A stretch of DNA of 29,024 nt from JACDAN01 sp046729215 (GTDB lineage: Bacteria > Actinomycetota > Thermoleophilia > Gaiellales > Gaiellaceae): the NCBI GenBank assembly GCA_046729215.1, contig JBKPGE010000163.1, positions 1-29,024 of the forward strand. Direction: 5' to 3'. The position numbers were made by a program, and so were the translations under genes. Shown here in pieces: positions 1-7,192 of the stretch. Every line of letters begins with the position of its first letter. Positions within the stretch are counted from its first letter, which is position 1. A model generated the notes under the pieces. It searched no databases. It was not told the DNA's origin and saw only the letters and a program-made list of their open reading frames with translations.

Positions 1-182
1 ATGACGATCGACACCGGGCACCTCGCTTCCGTGTTGACGTGGACGACGCCATCGCGATCTTGCCACTGCATCCGCGTCGATTGAAGGCCACGGCCGGAGC
101 GCGAAACCCGATGGGCGCTAGCCCTTGGACGAACATGACAGTGACAGGGAGCCGCGACTGCTTCACGATTACGCGGCAAGCC
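1..182. other. Left edge, no supported gene
   Basis: I find no convincing gene here. A short minus-strand reading beginning at an ATG at 71-69 runs off the left edge, but only about 23 codons are visible and they match nothing I recognise. The plus-strand open frame over 39-293 has poor codon character and overlaps the better supported minus-strand relic that follows. Confidence 0.4.
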
Positions 183-612
183 TTACAGCGCGCGCTCGTC
201 GAAGTCGTCGCGGGCGCCCCGCGGCTTGCGCAGTTCGATGACGCTCTCGATGAGAGCGCCCTGAGGCGGAGCACGGCCGAGAGCAAGCTCTAGGAGCACA
301 GCTTCACGCAGACCGCGGCCGCGAAAGGTTCGCACTCGCGCGGGAGCCCCTAGCTGGAACGACGTCCGGCGAGTGGCGCCTGTTATCTCGACCAGAGCTG
401 GTCCGACCTCGCCGATCCGTGGCGCGAAAAACGCTCCGATCGAGCGCGTCGAGCCGGACGCTGCCCCGCCAGAGCCCTGCGACGGCCAGAGCGACGGTCG
501 GCGCGACGAGGTCTCGCAACTGCTCGAGTCGCGCGGGTCCGATTCCAGGGATTGCGTCGAGATCGTCGACCGAGCTGAATGCTCCGTGCTGCTCTCGGTA
601 GTCGATGATCGT
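183..612 (-). pseudogene. ComEA-type helix-hairpin-helix remnant, frame-broken
   Basis: Read on the minus strand, 612 down to about 520 encodes a typical ComEA-like helix-hairpin-helix: IIDYREQHGAF, then SVDDLDAIPGIGPARLEQL and RDLV. That family binds DNA non-specifically, for example in DNA uptake. The frame has an in-frame stop (TAG, 615-613) just upstream. Shifting one base there would give ARRIIDYR, as in intact relatives, so the N-terminal part appears lost or shifted. The frame continues GC3-rich to about 441 with a short hydrophobic stretch. A second coding-like frame (GC-rich third positions) then runs from about 440 to a TAA at 185-183, ending near IELRKPRGARDDFDERAL, which I do not recognise. 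I infer one decayed gene, or two joined fragments. The HhH identification is firm; the extent and the link between the two frames are uncertain. Confidence 0.45.
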
Positions 613-710
613 CTAGCGAAAACGGCTCAGCCAGGCGGTTTGGGCCGTTCTCTCTACCGGAAGTTTCTACCGCTAGCTTCGTAGACTCTGGGCTTACGGA
701 CTGGGCTGTC

Positions 711-1301
711 GTGCACGACCTCAACGAGCTAATGCGCACGCAGGATCTGGTCGAGGATCCTGTGACGCTGTTCGCTTCGGTGGCTGCCCCGATCTACGCG
801 GTTGCGACGATCGCCCTGTGGTTCTTCGCGAGACCAGCGGGCGTGCAGCGGCTCCGACTGGGGTGCACCGCAGCGCTGGGTTCAGCCGCGCTCGGGCTGC
901 TGCTCAACCAGGCGCTTGGGCAGCTCTGGTTCCGGGATCGCCCCTATGACGATCATCCCCATTCGCTCGTGCTCTTCTCGGCGCGGTCTCACGACCCCTC
1001 GTTCCCCAGCGACCATGCCACTGCGGCCTTCGCCATCGCCGTTGCCGTCTTCTTTTTCGACCGACGAGTTGGCTCGGCCTTCCTCGTCGCAGCGGCGGCG
1101 ATTGCCTTTTCGAGAGTCCTCATCGGCCTGCACTACCCGACTGATGTTCTTGCCGGAGCTCTGACTGGCGCGGCCGCAGCGATCATCGTCTGCACGCTCG
1201 GACGGTCGGCGCTCGTCTGGGCGACAAGGTTCGTGGCGCGACTCACTGATCCGCTGCTTCGCTCAGTCTGGCGTGCAGGCGCACGGACCGTTTGCATCTA
1301 A
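711..1301 (+). CDS. PAP2-family membrane phosphatase (undecaprenyl-diphosphatase-like)
   Basis: This is a 196-residue membrane phosphatase of the PAP2 superfamily, which removes phosphate from lipid pyrophosphates such as undecaprenyl diphosphate. All three signature blocks are visible: RDRP (about 75-78), PSDH (99-102, with Asp where Gly is usual) and SRVLIGLHYPTDV (134-146) with His141 as the expected nucleophile. Hydrophobic segments lie near 22-40, 54-70, 104-117, 121-140 and 147-165, fitting the family's multi-span fold. The start is either GTG at 711 or ATG at 732; neither has a strong ribosome binding site. It stands alone on the plus strand in the accessory zone. The substrate is inferred from the family only; a lipid phosphate phosphatase with another substrate is possible. 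Confidence 0.85.
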   Translation: MHDLNELMRTQDLVEDPVTLFASVAAPIYAVATIALWFFARPAGVQRLRLGCTAALGSAALGLLLNQALGQLWFRDRPYDDHPHSLVLFSARSHDPSFPSDHATAAFAIAVAVFFFDRRVGSAFLVAAAAIAFSRVLIGLHYPTDVLAGALTGAAAAIIVCTLGRSALVWATRFVARLTDPLLRSVWRAGARTVCI

Positions 1302-1451
1302 TCCGACGGCGTAGGGGCCCGGCGCTCCGGTGGCTCAGGGACTTGGCGCTAAGGCGGCTCTCGCGCGCCTTCGGCGCCCAGGAGGACTGGCGGGCGGGCT
1401 GGGCCGCGACCTGGTAGGTTCGCGCCTTGACCTAGACCCGGGGGAGTTGGT

Positions 1452-1709
1452 ATGGACAGGTTGAGAAGGAGGCGTGCTCTCCAAAGGTTGGGGGGCGGCG
1501 TCGTGATCGCCGCCGTCGCCGGTGTGGTCGCTGCGGCGGCGTTAGGTGGTTCGCCGGGCGCGGCCAGCCGGCAGTATCAATACCCCGTAAAGGTGACGAT
1601 CTGCCATCACACGGGGTCGGCGACGAACCCATTCGTGAACATCGCCGTCTCCGAGCATGCGGTCCCGGCTCACCTAGCGCACGGCGACACGCTCGGTCTC
1701 TGCCCGTAG
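1452..1709 (+). CDS. Small secreted protein with CHHTGS motif
   Basis: This 85-residue protein has an arginine-rich N-terminus (residues 3-8), a hydrophobic signal segment (about 13-32) and a short mature part. The mature part contains VTICHHTGSATNPFV and ends AHLAHGDTLGLCP. Such small exported proteins with a Cys-His-His motif and a terminal HGDxxGxC motif recur in actinobacterial genomes, sometimes as domains of larger surface proteins. I know of no established function. The two cysteines could form a disulphide outside the cell, or Cys/His could bind metal; both are inference. A GGGGGAG ribosome binding site lies 5 bases before the ATG, which supports the start. It is followed by a 420-base stretch without a gene. 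Confidence 0.75.
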   Translation: MDRLRRRRALQRLGGGVVIAAVAGVVAAAALGGSPGAASRQYQYPVKVTICHHTGSATNPFVNIAVSEHAVPAHLAHGDTLGLCP

Positions 1710-2131
1710 TGCCGTAGGCATAGAGACAACGACGAGCCGACCCGTGATCGGTGTGGCGACGCTCGGTATCAGTGCTCGGGCCTCACAGCGTGGGCTAGAC
1801 ATGACTACCAGGCGTCCTAGGCTCAAACCCCAATAGGCCCCCATTTCTGCGGCGTCGCGCACGCCAAGCAACGAGCAGAGTTACGGGCGAAGTGTTAACC
1901 GAATAAGCGAATCGGGAATCATTGAAAGAGGCCGCGCGCCCTTTCCCCTCCGAGACCCCCCGGGGTGAGCCGCAAGGCGCGCGGCCCCTTTCTCCACTCC
2001 CCGTACCCAGTTTCCGCAAGGTCGGATCGCACCATCCGTAAGGTTTTTGTAACGCGTCTCAAAGACCCTCGGAGGTGGCTTCCTGTCCTTGCACGGGCCC
2101 TCCAAACGACGCCTCCTAGACACGGCAAGCC
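1710..2131. other. 420-base gap with a long inverted repeat
   Basis: No gene is supported here. The stretch holds the inverted repeat at 1924-1992 (separate entry) and, nearer the next gene, an AT-richer patch around 2038-2056 that could be part of a promoter for the collagen-like gene, though I cannot assign clear -35 and -10 boxes. A short tract near 1800-1850 looks faintly like the T-arm of a tRNA but does not pair properly. Confidence 0.5.
1924..1992. repeat. Inverted repeat, 17-base arms with one mismatch
   Basis: The arms are 1924-1940 and 1976-1992. The inner 11 bases of each arm (GGCCGCGCGCC against GGCGCGCGGCC) pair perfectly, followed by one mismatch and five more pairs (GAAAG with CTTTC). 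The 35-base loop itself contains a CCCC/GGGG tract. It lies about 140 bases upstream of the collagen-like gene. It could be a strong transcription terminator without a clear T-tract, a structured leader, or the trace of a mobile repeat. Confidence 0.65.
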
Positions 2132-2847
2132 ATGCGCAGGCGTTTTCGTCGCGTTGCTCTGGCAGCAACCGCAGTTGTCGTCGTGGCGATCGCGGGAGGC
2201 GTCACCTATGCCGTCGCAGACATCGGGAGCGGTGGTGTGATCAACGGCTGTTACAAGTCACAGAACGGCCAGCTGCGTCTGATCGATCCGGCCACCGATA
2301 ACTGTCTCCCGAGCGAGACGGCGATTTCCTGGGGCCAGACCGTGACGCAAGGCCCGCCGGGGCCTCCAGGGCCGAAGGGCGACAAGGTGACAAGGGTGAT
2401 CCGGGCCAACCGGCTACGCAGCTCTGGGCCGTGATCCGCAGCGACGGAACCATCGCCCGGCAGAGCGGTGCCGCAACGGGAGCGGGATCGTTCAGCCTTA
2501 CACCTAGCGGGCAGTATTTCGTGACCTTCAACCGCGACGTTCGCCAGTGTTCCTACCAGGCAACGATCGGCGCGAGCGCGAACTCGACGATTGGCTGGTC
2601 CACCGTGCCGCCGGGGCAGGTGACTGTCTCATTCATGCCGCGTTCGGGTGGCCTGGGAGCCGTCGTCGTGGAGACGTATGACGCCGCCGGGAACTTCACG
2701 CCGCGGGATTTCCACCTCGCGGTCTTCTGCGATTCGGTCCCGGCCTCTGCGTCGGCTCTCCGTTCGAATGTGCAGAGCCGCCTCGGGCCCTTTTCGAAGG
2801 GCCAGAAGCCCGTTCGGCATATTCGGGTTGGGCCAACAGGCCGCTAG
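2132..2847 (+). pseudogene. Collagen-like secreted protein, split by one -1 frameshift
   Basis: The first part (2132-2386) encodes an N-terminal signal anchor (residues about 7-28), a conserved segment NGCYKSQNGQLRLIDP with Cys pairs, and the start of a Gly-X-Y repeat (GPPGPPGPKGDK). It then runs into a wrong frame and stops at 2434. Re-reading the G at 2386 continues the repeat as GDKGDPGQPATQLWAVIRSDG, and then a C-terminal domain in the downstream frame up to 2847. Joined, the product would be about 238 residues. The defect equals loss of one G from a GGG run inside the repeat. It may be a true inactivating mutation, an assembly error, or a length-variable tract. The last 38 residues after the usual-looking end (HLAVFC) seem to be extra and cover a perfect hairpin. 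Confidence 0.75.
2786..2803 (+). terminator. Perfect hairpin near the end of the collagen-like gene
   Basis: GGCCCTT (2786-2792) pairs exactly with AAGGGCC (2797-2803) around a TTCG loop. There is no T-run after it, so a classic intrinsic terminator is not shown. Its position just past the natural-looking end of the protein domain suggests it once ended the transcript and that the gene's stop codon was lost upstream of it. Confidence 0.4.
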
Positions 2848-2886
2848 CGCCTAACTTGAGTTCGTCAGGCGCAACAACGTACCGGT

Positions 2887-2991
2887 GGACCGAAAGGCGG
2901 TCCCGGCGACTGGAGGTCAGTCCATCGAGCCTATTCCGGTCGAAGCGATGAACGATGGCGGAAACCCTTGAAGGTCTGTCCCAACAGACCT
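2887..2991 (+). promoter_or_regulatory. Three-hairpin leader before the Excalibur gene
   Basis: Three perfect hairpins lie in a row in the gap before the Excalibur relic. They are GGACCG/CGGTCC with a 5-base loop (2887-2903), GACTG/CAGTC with a 5-base loop (2908-2922), and AGGTCTGT/ACAGACCT with a 4-base CCCA loop (2972-2991). The clustering suggests a structured 5' leader, or the terminator region of the preceding gene. I do not recognise a known riboswitch class: the conserved cores of cyclic-di-GMP, cyclic-di-AMP and cobalamin riboswitches are not seen. Confidence 0.4.
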
Positions 2992-3035
2992 ATCGTCCTA
3001 GCTAGCTGCGGCTTGGCTCGAGAGGGAGGATCATC

Positions 3036-3360
3036 GTGCGTCGCTCCGCCCTCATCTTCGGCCTCATCGCAGCGGCCGCCAGTCTTGCTTTTGCACCCGC
3101 TAGCTCTCGGTGGTCGCCAGGTTCACGCAGGCCACTTCGCCTAGCGCGGCCAGCGCGATGCCGCGCCTGTACAAGAACTGCACGAACTTCAACAAGAGGT
3201 ACCTCCATGGCGTCGGGCGGCTGGCGCCAGAGACAAAGTCAAGCCCGGCAACGAGCCGGTCACGAACTTCAGGCGGAGCAACGCGATCTTCCGCAGAGCG
3301 ATGTCCTGGAACACGGGGCTCGACCGCGACAAGGATCGGATTGCCTGCGAGAAGCACTAA
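3036..3360 (+). pseudogene. Excalibur-domain secreted protein, broken by two frameshifts
   Basis: A GTG start at 3036, six bases after a GGGAGG ribosome binding site, opens a signal peptide (VRRSALIFGLIAAAASLAFA). The Excalibur calcium-binding domain follows in other frames. Frame two (about 3107-3224) gives YKNCTNFNKRYLHGVGR, and frame three (3226-3360) gives ARDKVKPGNEPVTNF and ends LDRDKDRIACEKH before TAA at 3358-3360. The DxDxD loop and the paired cysteines of the family are all there. Both breaks (near 3107 and near 3220) are repaired by adding one base, so each equals a single-base loss. Intact, it would be a small extracellular calcium-binding protein. As written in this sequence it cannot be translated as one chain. 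Confidence 0.75.
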
Positions 3361-3385
3361 GGCCCGCCATAACCCGGCGCGGCCG

Positions 3386-3652
3386 ATGTCAGGGAAGAGC
3401 GTCCATTTCTGGTGGTACCGCATGTGCGAGCTCGCGGGCCTCGTCGCCAAGGGGCAGCGCTCCGGGCTCAACCTGCACCGAGGCCGGCATGGGTTCGCGC
3501 TCGAAGTGCGCCGCGCGGTCAGCCTCGAGGCCGCCTCGCAGGCGCTCGGCCACTCCGACCTCTCGACGACGATGCGCCACTACGGCCACTGGGCCGACGA
3601 CGAGCTCGCGATCGCCTTCGAGGCCCTCGCCGCCGCCCGCGAGGGCCGATGA
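3386..3652 (+). pseudogene. Tyrosine recombinase C-terminal fragment
   Basis: The fragment encodes 88 residues from an ATG at 3386. It carries the late part of the catalytic domain of phage-type integrases: LHRGRHGFA (His and Arg of box II), LGHSDLSTTMRHYGHW with the second His, and the Tyr nucleophile. The box I arginine and the whole DNA-binding N-terminus are missing, because the sequence directly upstream is the Excalibur relic. A full integrase has 300-400 residues, so this is a remnant. It ends 47 bases before the 3' end of the tmRNA gene, facing it. Many islands integrate at the ssrA 3' end with the integrase beside the junction, which fits a decayed island boundary. Confidence 0.8.
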
Positions 3653-3699
3653 ATCGTTCCCCTGGCACCCCTCCAGAAACGGCTTGGGCAGGGGGTTCA

Positions 3700-4064
3700 T
3701 GGAGGCGGCGGGAATCGAACCCGCGTCCGCGGAAGCCCCGCCAGAGCGTCTACAAGCTTAGGCTGCCATTCGCTTTCGCCCGCCGGCCGGTAGGCAGCCG
3801 ACCAACCGCTGGGCTAGTCATCCTTTGGATGTCGCACCTCGGGCGATGACGTTCCGTCGGTGCCTAGCCCGTTCGTTGACGCCGCTTGACCGAACCACGG
3901 GCCGAGCTCGGAGCGACGCGCTTCGCTACTGGTTAGGCAGCGAGAGCGAGTGCAGGATCGTTATCCGCACTTGCGTTTCGTCCCGGTTGTTTTACGAGGC
4001 CGACCGGGGACCTCGGCTTGCAACTCTGCCGGAGAACCGACCACGTCGATACCTGGTCGCCCCC
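3700..4064 (-). ncRNA. ssrA: Transfer-messenger RNA (tmRNA)
   Basis: Read on the minus strand, the 5' end GGGGGCGA (4064 down) pairs over 7 bases with CGCCUCC before a discriminator A at 3700. This includes a G-U wobble at the third pair (4062/3703), the alanine identity mark of tmRNA. The T-arm GGGTTCGATTCCC is intact. CCA is not encoded. The tag reading frame probably starts at GCA (3977-3975) and gives ASADNDPALALAA before TAA (3938-3936), ending in the usual protease-recognition form ALAA. The length of 365 bases is normal. tmRNA with SmpB rescues stalled ribosomes and tags the unfinished chains for proteolysis. smpB lies about 1.1 kb upstream on the same strand. The precise first tag codon is inferred. 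Confidence 0.93.
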
Positions 4065-4066
4065 GT

Positions 4067-4327
4067 ATGTGTGTACGCCCAAATTGTAGCCGCGTGGGCC
4101 CTGGACTCCTGGCGTCGTGCCTAGGTTCTTTGCTCGGGATCGCCATTGCCCTCTGCACGCTCTTGAAGTTGATCAAGGACAACGAGTTCCAGACCGGCTG
4201 GGCCTGGGTCGGCCTGGGCATCGCCTTATCCATCGCAATTACCGCATTACTCCGGGTTCGCTTCCGCTGGAGAAGCAGGGACGTTCGTCCGGCGGCCGAG
4301 CCAGAGGCCGAGCCACGGCCTAAGTGA
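4067..4327 (+). CDS. Small two-span membrane protein (tentative)
   Basis: This open frame on the plus strand could give about 87 residues from ATG 4067, or 78 from GTG 4094. It has two hydrophobic segments (GSLLGIAIALCTLLKL and WVGLGIALSIAITALL) separated by a short charged loop, and a charged tail rich in Arg, Pro and Glu. The hydrophobic pattern looks like a real small membrane protein of unknown role. Against it: no ribosome binding site is visible before either start, and the region upstream and at its beginning is the tmRNA gene and its promoter on the other strand. It converges on the membrane protein gene that ends at 4331. Confidence 0.35.
   Translation: MCVRPNCSRVGPGLLASCLGSLLGIAIALCTLLKLIKDNEFQTGWAWVGLGIALSIAITALLRVRFRWRSRDVRPAAEPEAEPRPK
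4083..4088 (-). promoter_or_regulatory. Likely -10 box for ssrA (TACAAT)
   Basis: TACAAT on the minus strand is a near-consensus -10 box, 18 bases upstream of the mature tmRNA 5' end. Transcription would start about 8-10 bases before the mature end, fitting 5' trimming by RNase P. I see no good TTGACA-like -35 at 16-18 bases spacing. Confidence 0.55.
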
Positions 4328-4330
4328 GCG

Positions 4331-5167
4331 TCAGGTGGCGAGTGCGATCCCGACGAGGATCGGCACGAGGATCCACGATCCGACCGTCAGCGCCACAGAG
4401 ACGATCACAAACGTTCGACTCTGATCCTTCGGTGGCTTGCCGCACCAGCCGATCGAGCTCCAGAGAGCCTGCGCCGGCCCACGCGTGGCGAGTCGGATCC
4501 GTCTCGATGCCAGCGCGGCGCCGCGCAGGATGAACCACGACGCGACGACCGCGAGGAGGATCCCGGCGACGGCGAACGCGGTTGCCCACACCGTCGAGCC
4601 GAGGACCCCGGTCACGCGCCCGAACGTCGCAAAGAGCGGGAGCAGAGCGCCGCCGATGAGGAACGTCGGTAACGCGAGCTCGCGGGTCTTCAGTGCGTCC
4701 ACCATTCGTGTGGCGTCGATCCGAGCACGATGCAGCTCCCAACGCTCGTCCGTGCCGGGAAGCGCCTGGATCTCGCGAAGCACGTAGAGGTTCCTCAGCC
4801 GGGTGGAGACGTTCCTGATGTGCGAGACGACAACGTAGCGGGCGACGAATGTGACTCCCCACCGCACGATGGCGCGGAGGGGCCCGAGATTCTCACCTGC
4901 TCGGGTTCCGTGGTAGCCGTGCCGAGCGAGCGACTCGAGCGCCTCGACCATGTTCCGGTGAGCCTGCGGAAAGAGCTCCGGCTGAGCCAGAGGACGCGTC
5001 CGTGAGATCTCGTAGAGCATCTCCCGCTCCCGAGGGCTCGTGACCTCCAGCGCGTCGAGGTACTTCGCGATCTCGTCCTCGTTCTCCCCGAGCAGCTTGA
5101 GGCGCTCGATCGGATTGTCGATCTCATCGAACGTGTCCTCGTGGGGAATTAGCGGCGCCTCGGCCAT
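4331..5167 (-). CDS. Membrane protein of unknown function
   Basis: I do not recognise this 278-residue protein. The first 95 residues are soluble, acidic and mostly helical in character (DTFDEIDNPIERLKLLGEN). Hydrophobic segments follow near 103-118, 166-184, 190-214 and 255-275, so three or four membrane spans are likely, with a long charged stretch between the first and second. The coding frame is clean and GC3-rich. It begins 29 bases after smpB and may be its co-transcribed last gene. A role in ribosome rescue is not shown by anything in the sequence; only the position suggests a link. Confidence 0.7.
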   Translation of the reverse strand: MAEAPLIPHEDTFDEIDNPIERLKLLGENEDEIAKYLDALEVTSPREREMLYEISRTRPLAQPELFPQAHRNMVEALESLARHGYHGTRAGENLGPLRAIVRWGVTFVARYVVVSHIRNVSTRLRNLYVLREIQALPGTDERWELHRARIDATRMVDALKTRELALPTFLIGGALLPLFATFGRVTGVLGSTVWATAFAVAGILLAVVASWFILRGAALASRRIRLATRGPAQALWSSIGWCGKPPKDQSRTFVIVSVALTVGSWILVPILVGIALAT

Positions 5168-5196
5168 GGGCTCGCCCGAGGAGATCCTACTGGCGC

Positions 5197-5652
5197 CTAT
5201 CTGGAGTGCTGTTTCAGCGCTCGCTCGATCTGCCGGTCCGACTCGCGCTTGGAGATCTCGCGCCGCCGGTCACGGACGTCCTTCCCCTTCGCCAGCGCAA
5301 GCTCGACCTTGGCGCGGCCGTTCTTGAAGTAGAGCTTCGTGGGGACAAGCGTGAAGCCGCGCTCCTGCACCTTGCCGGTCAGGTCGTCGATCTCCCGGCG
5401 GTGGAGGAGCAGCTTGCGGTCGCGGTCGGGATCGTGGTTCTGGATTCCCGCCTGGTCGTACGTGGAGATATGCGCGCCGACCAGCCACATCTCGCCGTCG
5501 CGGATGTCCCCGTACGCACGCTGGAGCTGCGCCCGGCCGTCACGGAGCGACTTCACTTCCGAGCCCGTGAGCGCGAGGCCCGCCTCGTAACGCTCGAGCA
5601 GGTGGTACTCGTGACGCGCCTTCCTGTTCTCCGTGATCAGCTTCTCCGCCAT
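5197..5652 (-). CDS. smpB: SsrA-binding protein SmpB
   Basis: SmpB binds the tRNA-like part of tmRNA and carries it into the decoding site of stalled ribosomes. The 151-residue product starts MAEKLITENRKARHEYHL and contains the family's conserved segments GLALTGSEVKSLRDGRAQL and LYFKNGRAKVELALAKGK. It ends in the usual basic C-terminal tail (RRREISKRESDRQIERALKQ), which folds in the mRNA channel. The frame stays open a further 10 codons upstream, but the ATG at 5652 matches the family start and overlaps the stop of the preceding esterase gene as TAATG, a sign of coupled translation. The RNA partner ssrA lies downstream at 3700-4064. Confidence 0.97.
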   Translation of the reverse strand: MAEKLITENRKARHEYHLLERYEAGLALTGSEVKSLRDGRAQLQRAYGDIRDGEMWLVGAHISTYDQAGIQNHDPDRDRKLLLHRREIDDLTGKVQERGFTLVPTKLYFKNGRAKVELALAKGKDVRDRRREISKRESDRQIERALKQHSR

Positions 5653-6281
5653 TACGCGACCGGAACCACCTGGCCAAGCCACGAGCGAAGCTCCATGAGG
5701 AACTGTGGGTCGATCGCATGCGGCAGGGGGTACTCGCGATAGATCACTGAGGCACCGGCGTCCTCGAGGATCTTCCTCGCCTCTCGCCCGAACTCGACGC
5801 TGATCACTGGGTCGTACGTCCCGTGACCGATTGCGACGGGTGGGATGTCGCCGAGGTCGAGCTCGAAGCCCTCGACGGTCGGGATGAAGCCGGAGAGCGC
5901 GATCAGCGCCGCAGGCCGCGGCCGCCCACGGCCCAGGCTGAACGAATAGGCCATCGCGGCACCCTGCGAGAACCCGCCGAGCACCGTCGCGTCGTGTGAG
6001 ATCCCGTGCTCCCCGAGGAAGCCGTCGAGCCAGGATCCCACCTCCTCGTAGGTTGCGAGGAACGTATCGCGATCCGGGTAGCCCACCTGCTGTAGCGCGT
6101 ACCAGTGAGCGCCGCCCGGCGGCAGCGCCAGCGGGCCGCGCGGCGTCACGCCGAGCAGGCGAAGGTCAGGATCGAGAAAGTCGAGGAGGGGATGGAGGTC
6201 GTGCTCGTCCGCCCCGCGCCCGTGGAAGAGGACGAGCGCGCCGGCCGGCCCGCCCGCCGCTTCTCTTACTTCGTAGTCCAC
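5652..6281 (-). CDS. Alpha/beta-hydrolase, phospholipase/carboxylesterase family (MhqD-like)
   Basis: This 209-residue serine hydrolase belongs to the phospholipase/carboxylesterase group. The oxyanion segment LFHGRGADEHDL (18-29), the nucleophile elbow GFSQGAAM (Ser105), Asp157 in GTYDPVI and His188 in LPHAID form a complete catalytic triad. Its start overlaps the end of the upstream dioxygenase gene by 16 bases and its stop overlaps the smpB start. Pairing of this family with a ring-cleaving VOC dioxygenase is known from the Bacillus mhqNOD locus, which protects against quinones and catechols. A similar detoxification role is therefore likely but is inferred from the pairing. No signal peptide is visible, so it should act in the cytoplasm. 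Confidence 0.88.
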   Translation of the reverse strand: MDYEVREAAGGPAGALVLFHGRGADEHDLHPLLDFLDPDLRLLGVTPRGPLALPPGGAHWYALQQVGYPDRDTFLATYEEVGSWLDGFLGEHGISHDATVLGGFSQGAAMAYSFSLGRGRPRPAALIALSGFIPTVEGFELDLGDIPPVAIGHGTYDPVISVEFGREARKILEDAGASVIYREYPLPHAIDPQFLMELRSWLGQVVPVA

Positions 6282-7192
6282 GCAGCGCGTGGATCGGGCA
6301 GCGGCGTGAGGACTTCCTCGAGCCGGTCGCGCAGCGGCTCGTAGTCCGGCGGCAGCGACAGCCGCTCGCCGAGCGACTCCAGGGGCTCGTCCGCGGTGAA
6401 CCCCGGGCCCAGCGTCGCGATCTCGAAGAGGACGCCGCTCGGCTCGCGGAAGTAGATCGAGCGGAAGTAGAAGCGGTCGATCACGGGCGTCGGATTGACG
6501 CCGGCACTCGCGACGCGCTCGCGCCAGGGGACGTGGTCGTCCATCGTGCTCGCCCAGGCAACGTGGTGAACCGTGCCGGCGCCCGGAATCCCCGGCTCAG
6601 CCGGCGGCTCGTCGTAGGCGTAGAGCCCACCTCGCTGCTCGCCGCGGACCTCCCACTCGTTCTCGCCGCCGGGCTCGAACCCGAGGGTCTCCTCGAGAAA
6701 GGCGCGGCTCGCGTCCGGTGACCCGGAAAACGCCCGGACGGAGTCGAAGCCCTGAAGCGCAAGCTCGGCGGGGATCTCGGGATGCTCGGCCACGAGCGGG
6801 TCGTCGTCGGTCTGGGTAACAGTGAGCTCGAGGCCCAGGCCCTCAGGACCTTCGAAGCGAAGGCGGCCGTCCTCGCGGACGGGCTCGACACCCTGGGCGC
6901 GGAGGCGCTCCTCCCAGAAGTCGAGCGCTTCCTCCGAGGCCACGCGCCAGATGATCGTGTGGATCATCCCCGCGCCCGCCCGACCCCGCCGCGCCCCGGG
7001 ATACTCGAAGAACGTGATGTCCGAGCCGGCACTGCCCTGCTCGTCCGCGTAGAAAAGGTGATAGACCGTGGGGTCGTCCTGGTTCACCGACTTCTTGACG
7101 AGGCGCAGCCCGAGGACGTCGGCATAGAACTCGACGTTGCCCGGCGCGTCGGCCGTGATGCAAGTGATGTGGTGGATGCCTTCGAGCTTCAT
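6266..7192 (-). CDS. VOC-superfamily ring-cleaving dioxygenase (MhqO-like)
   Basis: This 308-residue protein has two tandem glyoxalase-fold (VOC) modules, about 5-125 and 145-260. Likely metal ligands are a His in GIHHIT (7-8), a His in TVHHVAW (209-210) and Glu257 in GVLFEIAT, the usual two-His-one-carboxylate set for Fe(II) or Mn(II). The whole length and motifs fit the MhqO/MhqA group, which opens hydroquinone or catechol rings. It overlaps the upstream RNase R gene by 4 bases (ATGA) and the downstream esterase by 16, so the pair is embedded in the translation-quality operon. The substrate is not shown by the sequence. Confidence 0.88.
   Translation of the reverse strand: MKLEGIHHITCITADAPGNVEFYADVLGLRLVKKSVNQDDPTVYHLFYADEQGSAGSDITFFEYPGARRGRAGAGMIHTIIWRVASEEALDFWEERLRAQGVEPVREDGRLRFEGPEGLGLELTVTQTDDDPLVAEHPEIPAELALQGFDSVRAFSGSPDASRAFLEETLGFEPGGENEWEVRGEQRGGLYAYDEPPAEPGIPGAGTVHHVAWASTMDDHVPWRERVASAGVNPTPVIDRFYFRSIYFREPSGVLFEIATLGPGFTADEPLESLGERLSLPPDYEPLRDRLEEVLTPLPDPRAAWTTK

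Noticed and set aside
39..293. An 84-codon plus-strand open frame at the left edge
   Set aside because: There is no ribosome site and no recognisable motif, and the minus-strand frame ending at 183 has better codon character across most of it.
1795..1860. Possible tRNA remnant, because the minus strand reads GFEPRTPGSHV as antisense tRNA often does
   Set aside because: The supposed T-stem does not pair, no acceptor stem or anticodon arm can be built, and the loop lacks the TTCGA core.
3700..3760. Plus-strand open frames over the tmRNA end, one reading AAGIEPASAEAPP
   Set aside because: This is the antisense of the tmRNA T-arm, a well-known source of false protein calls.
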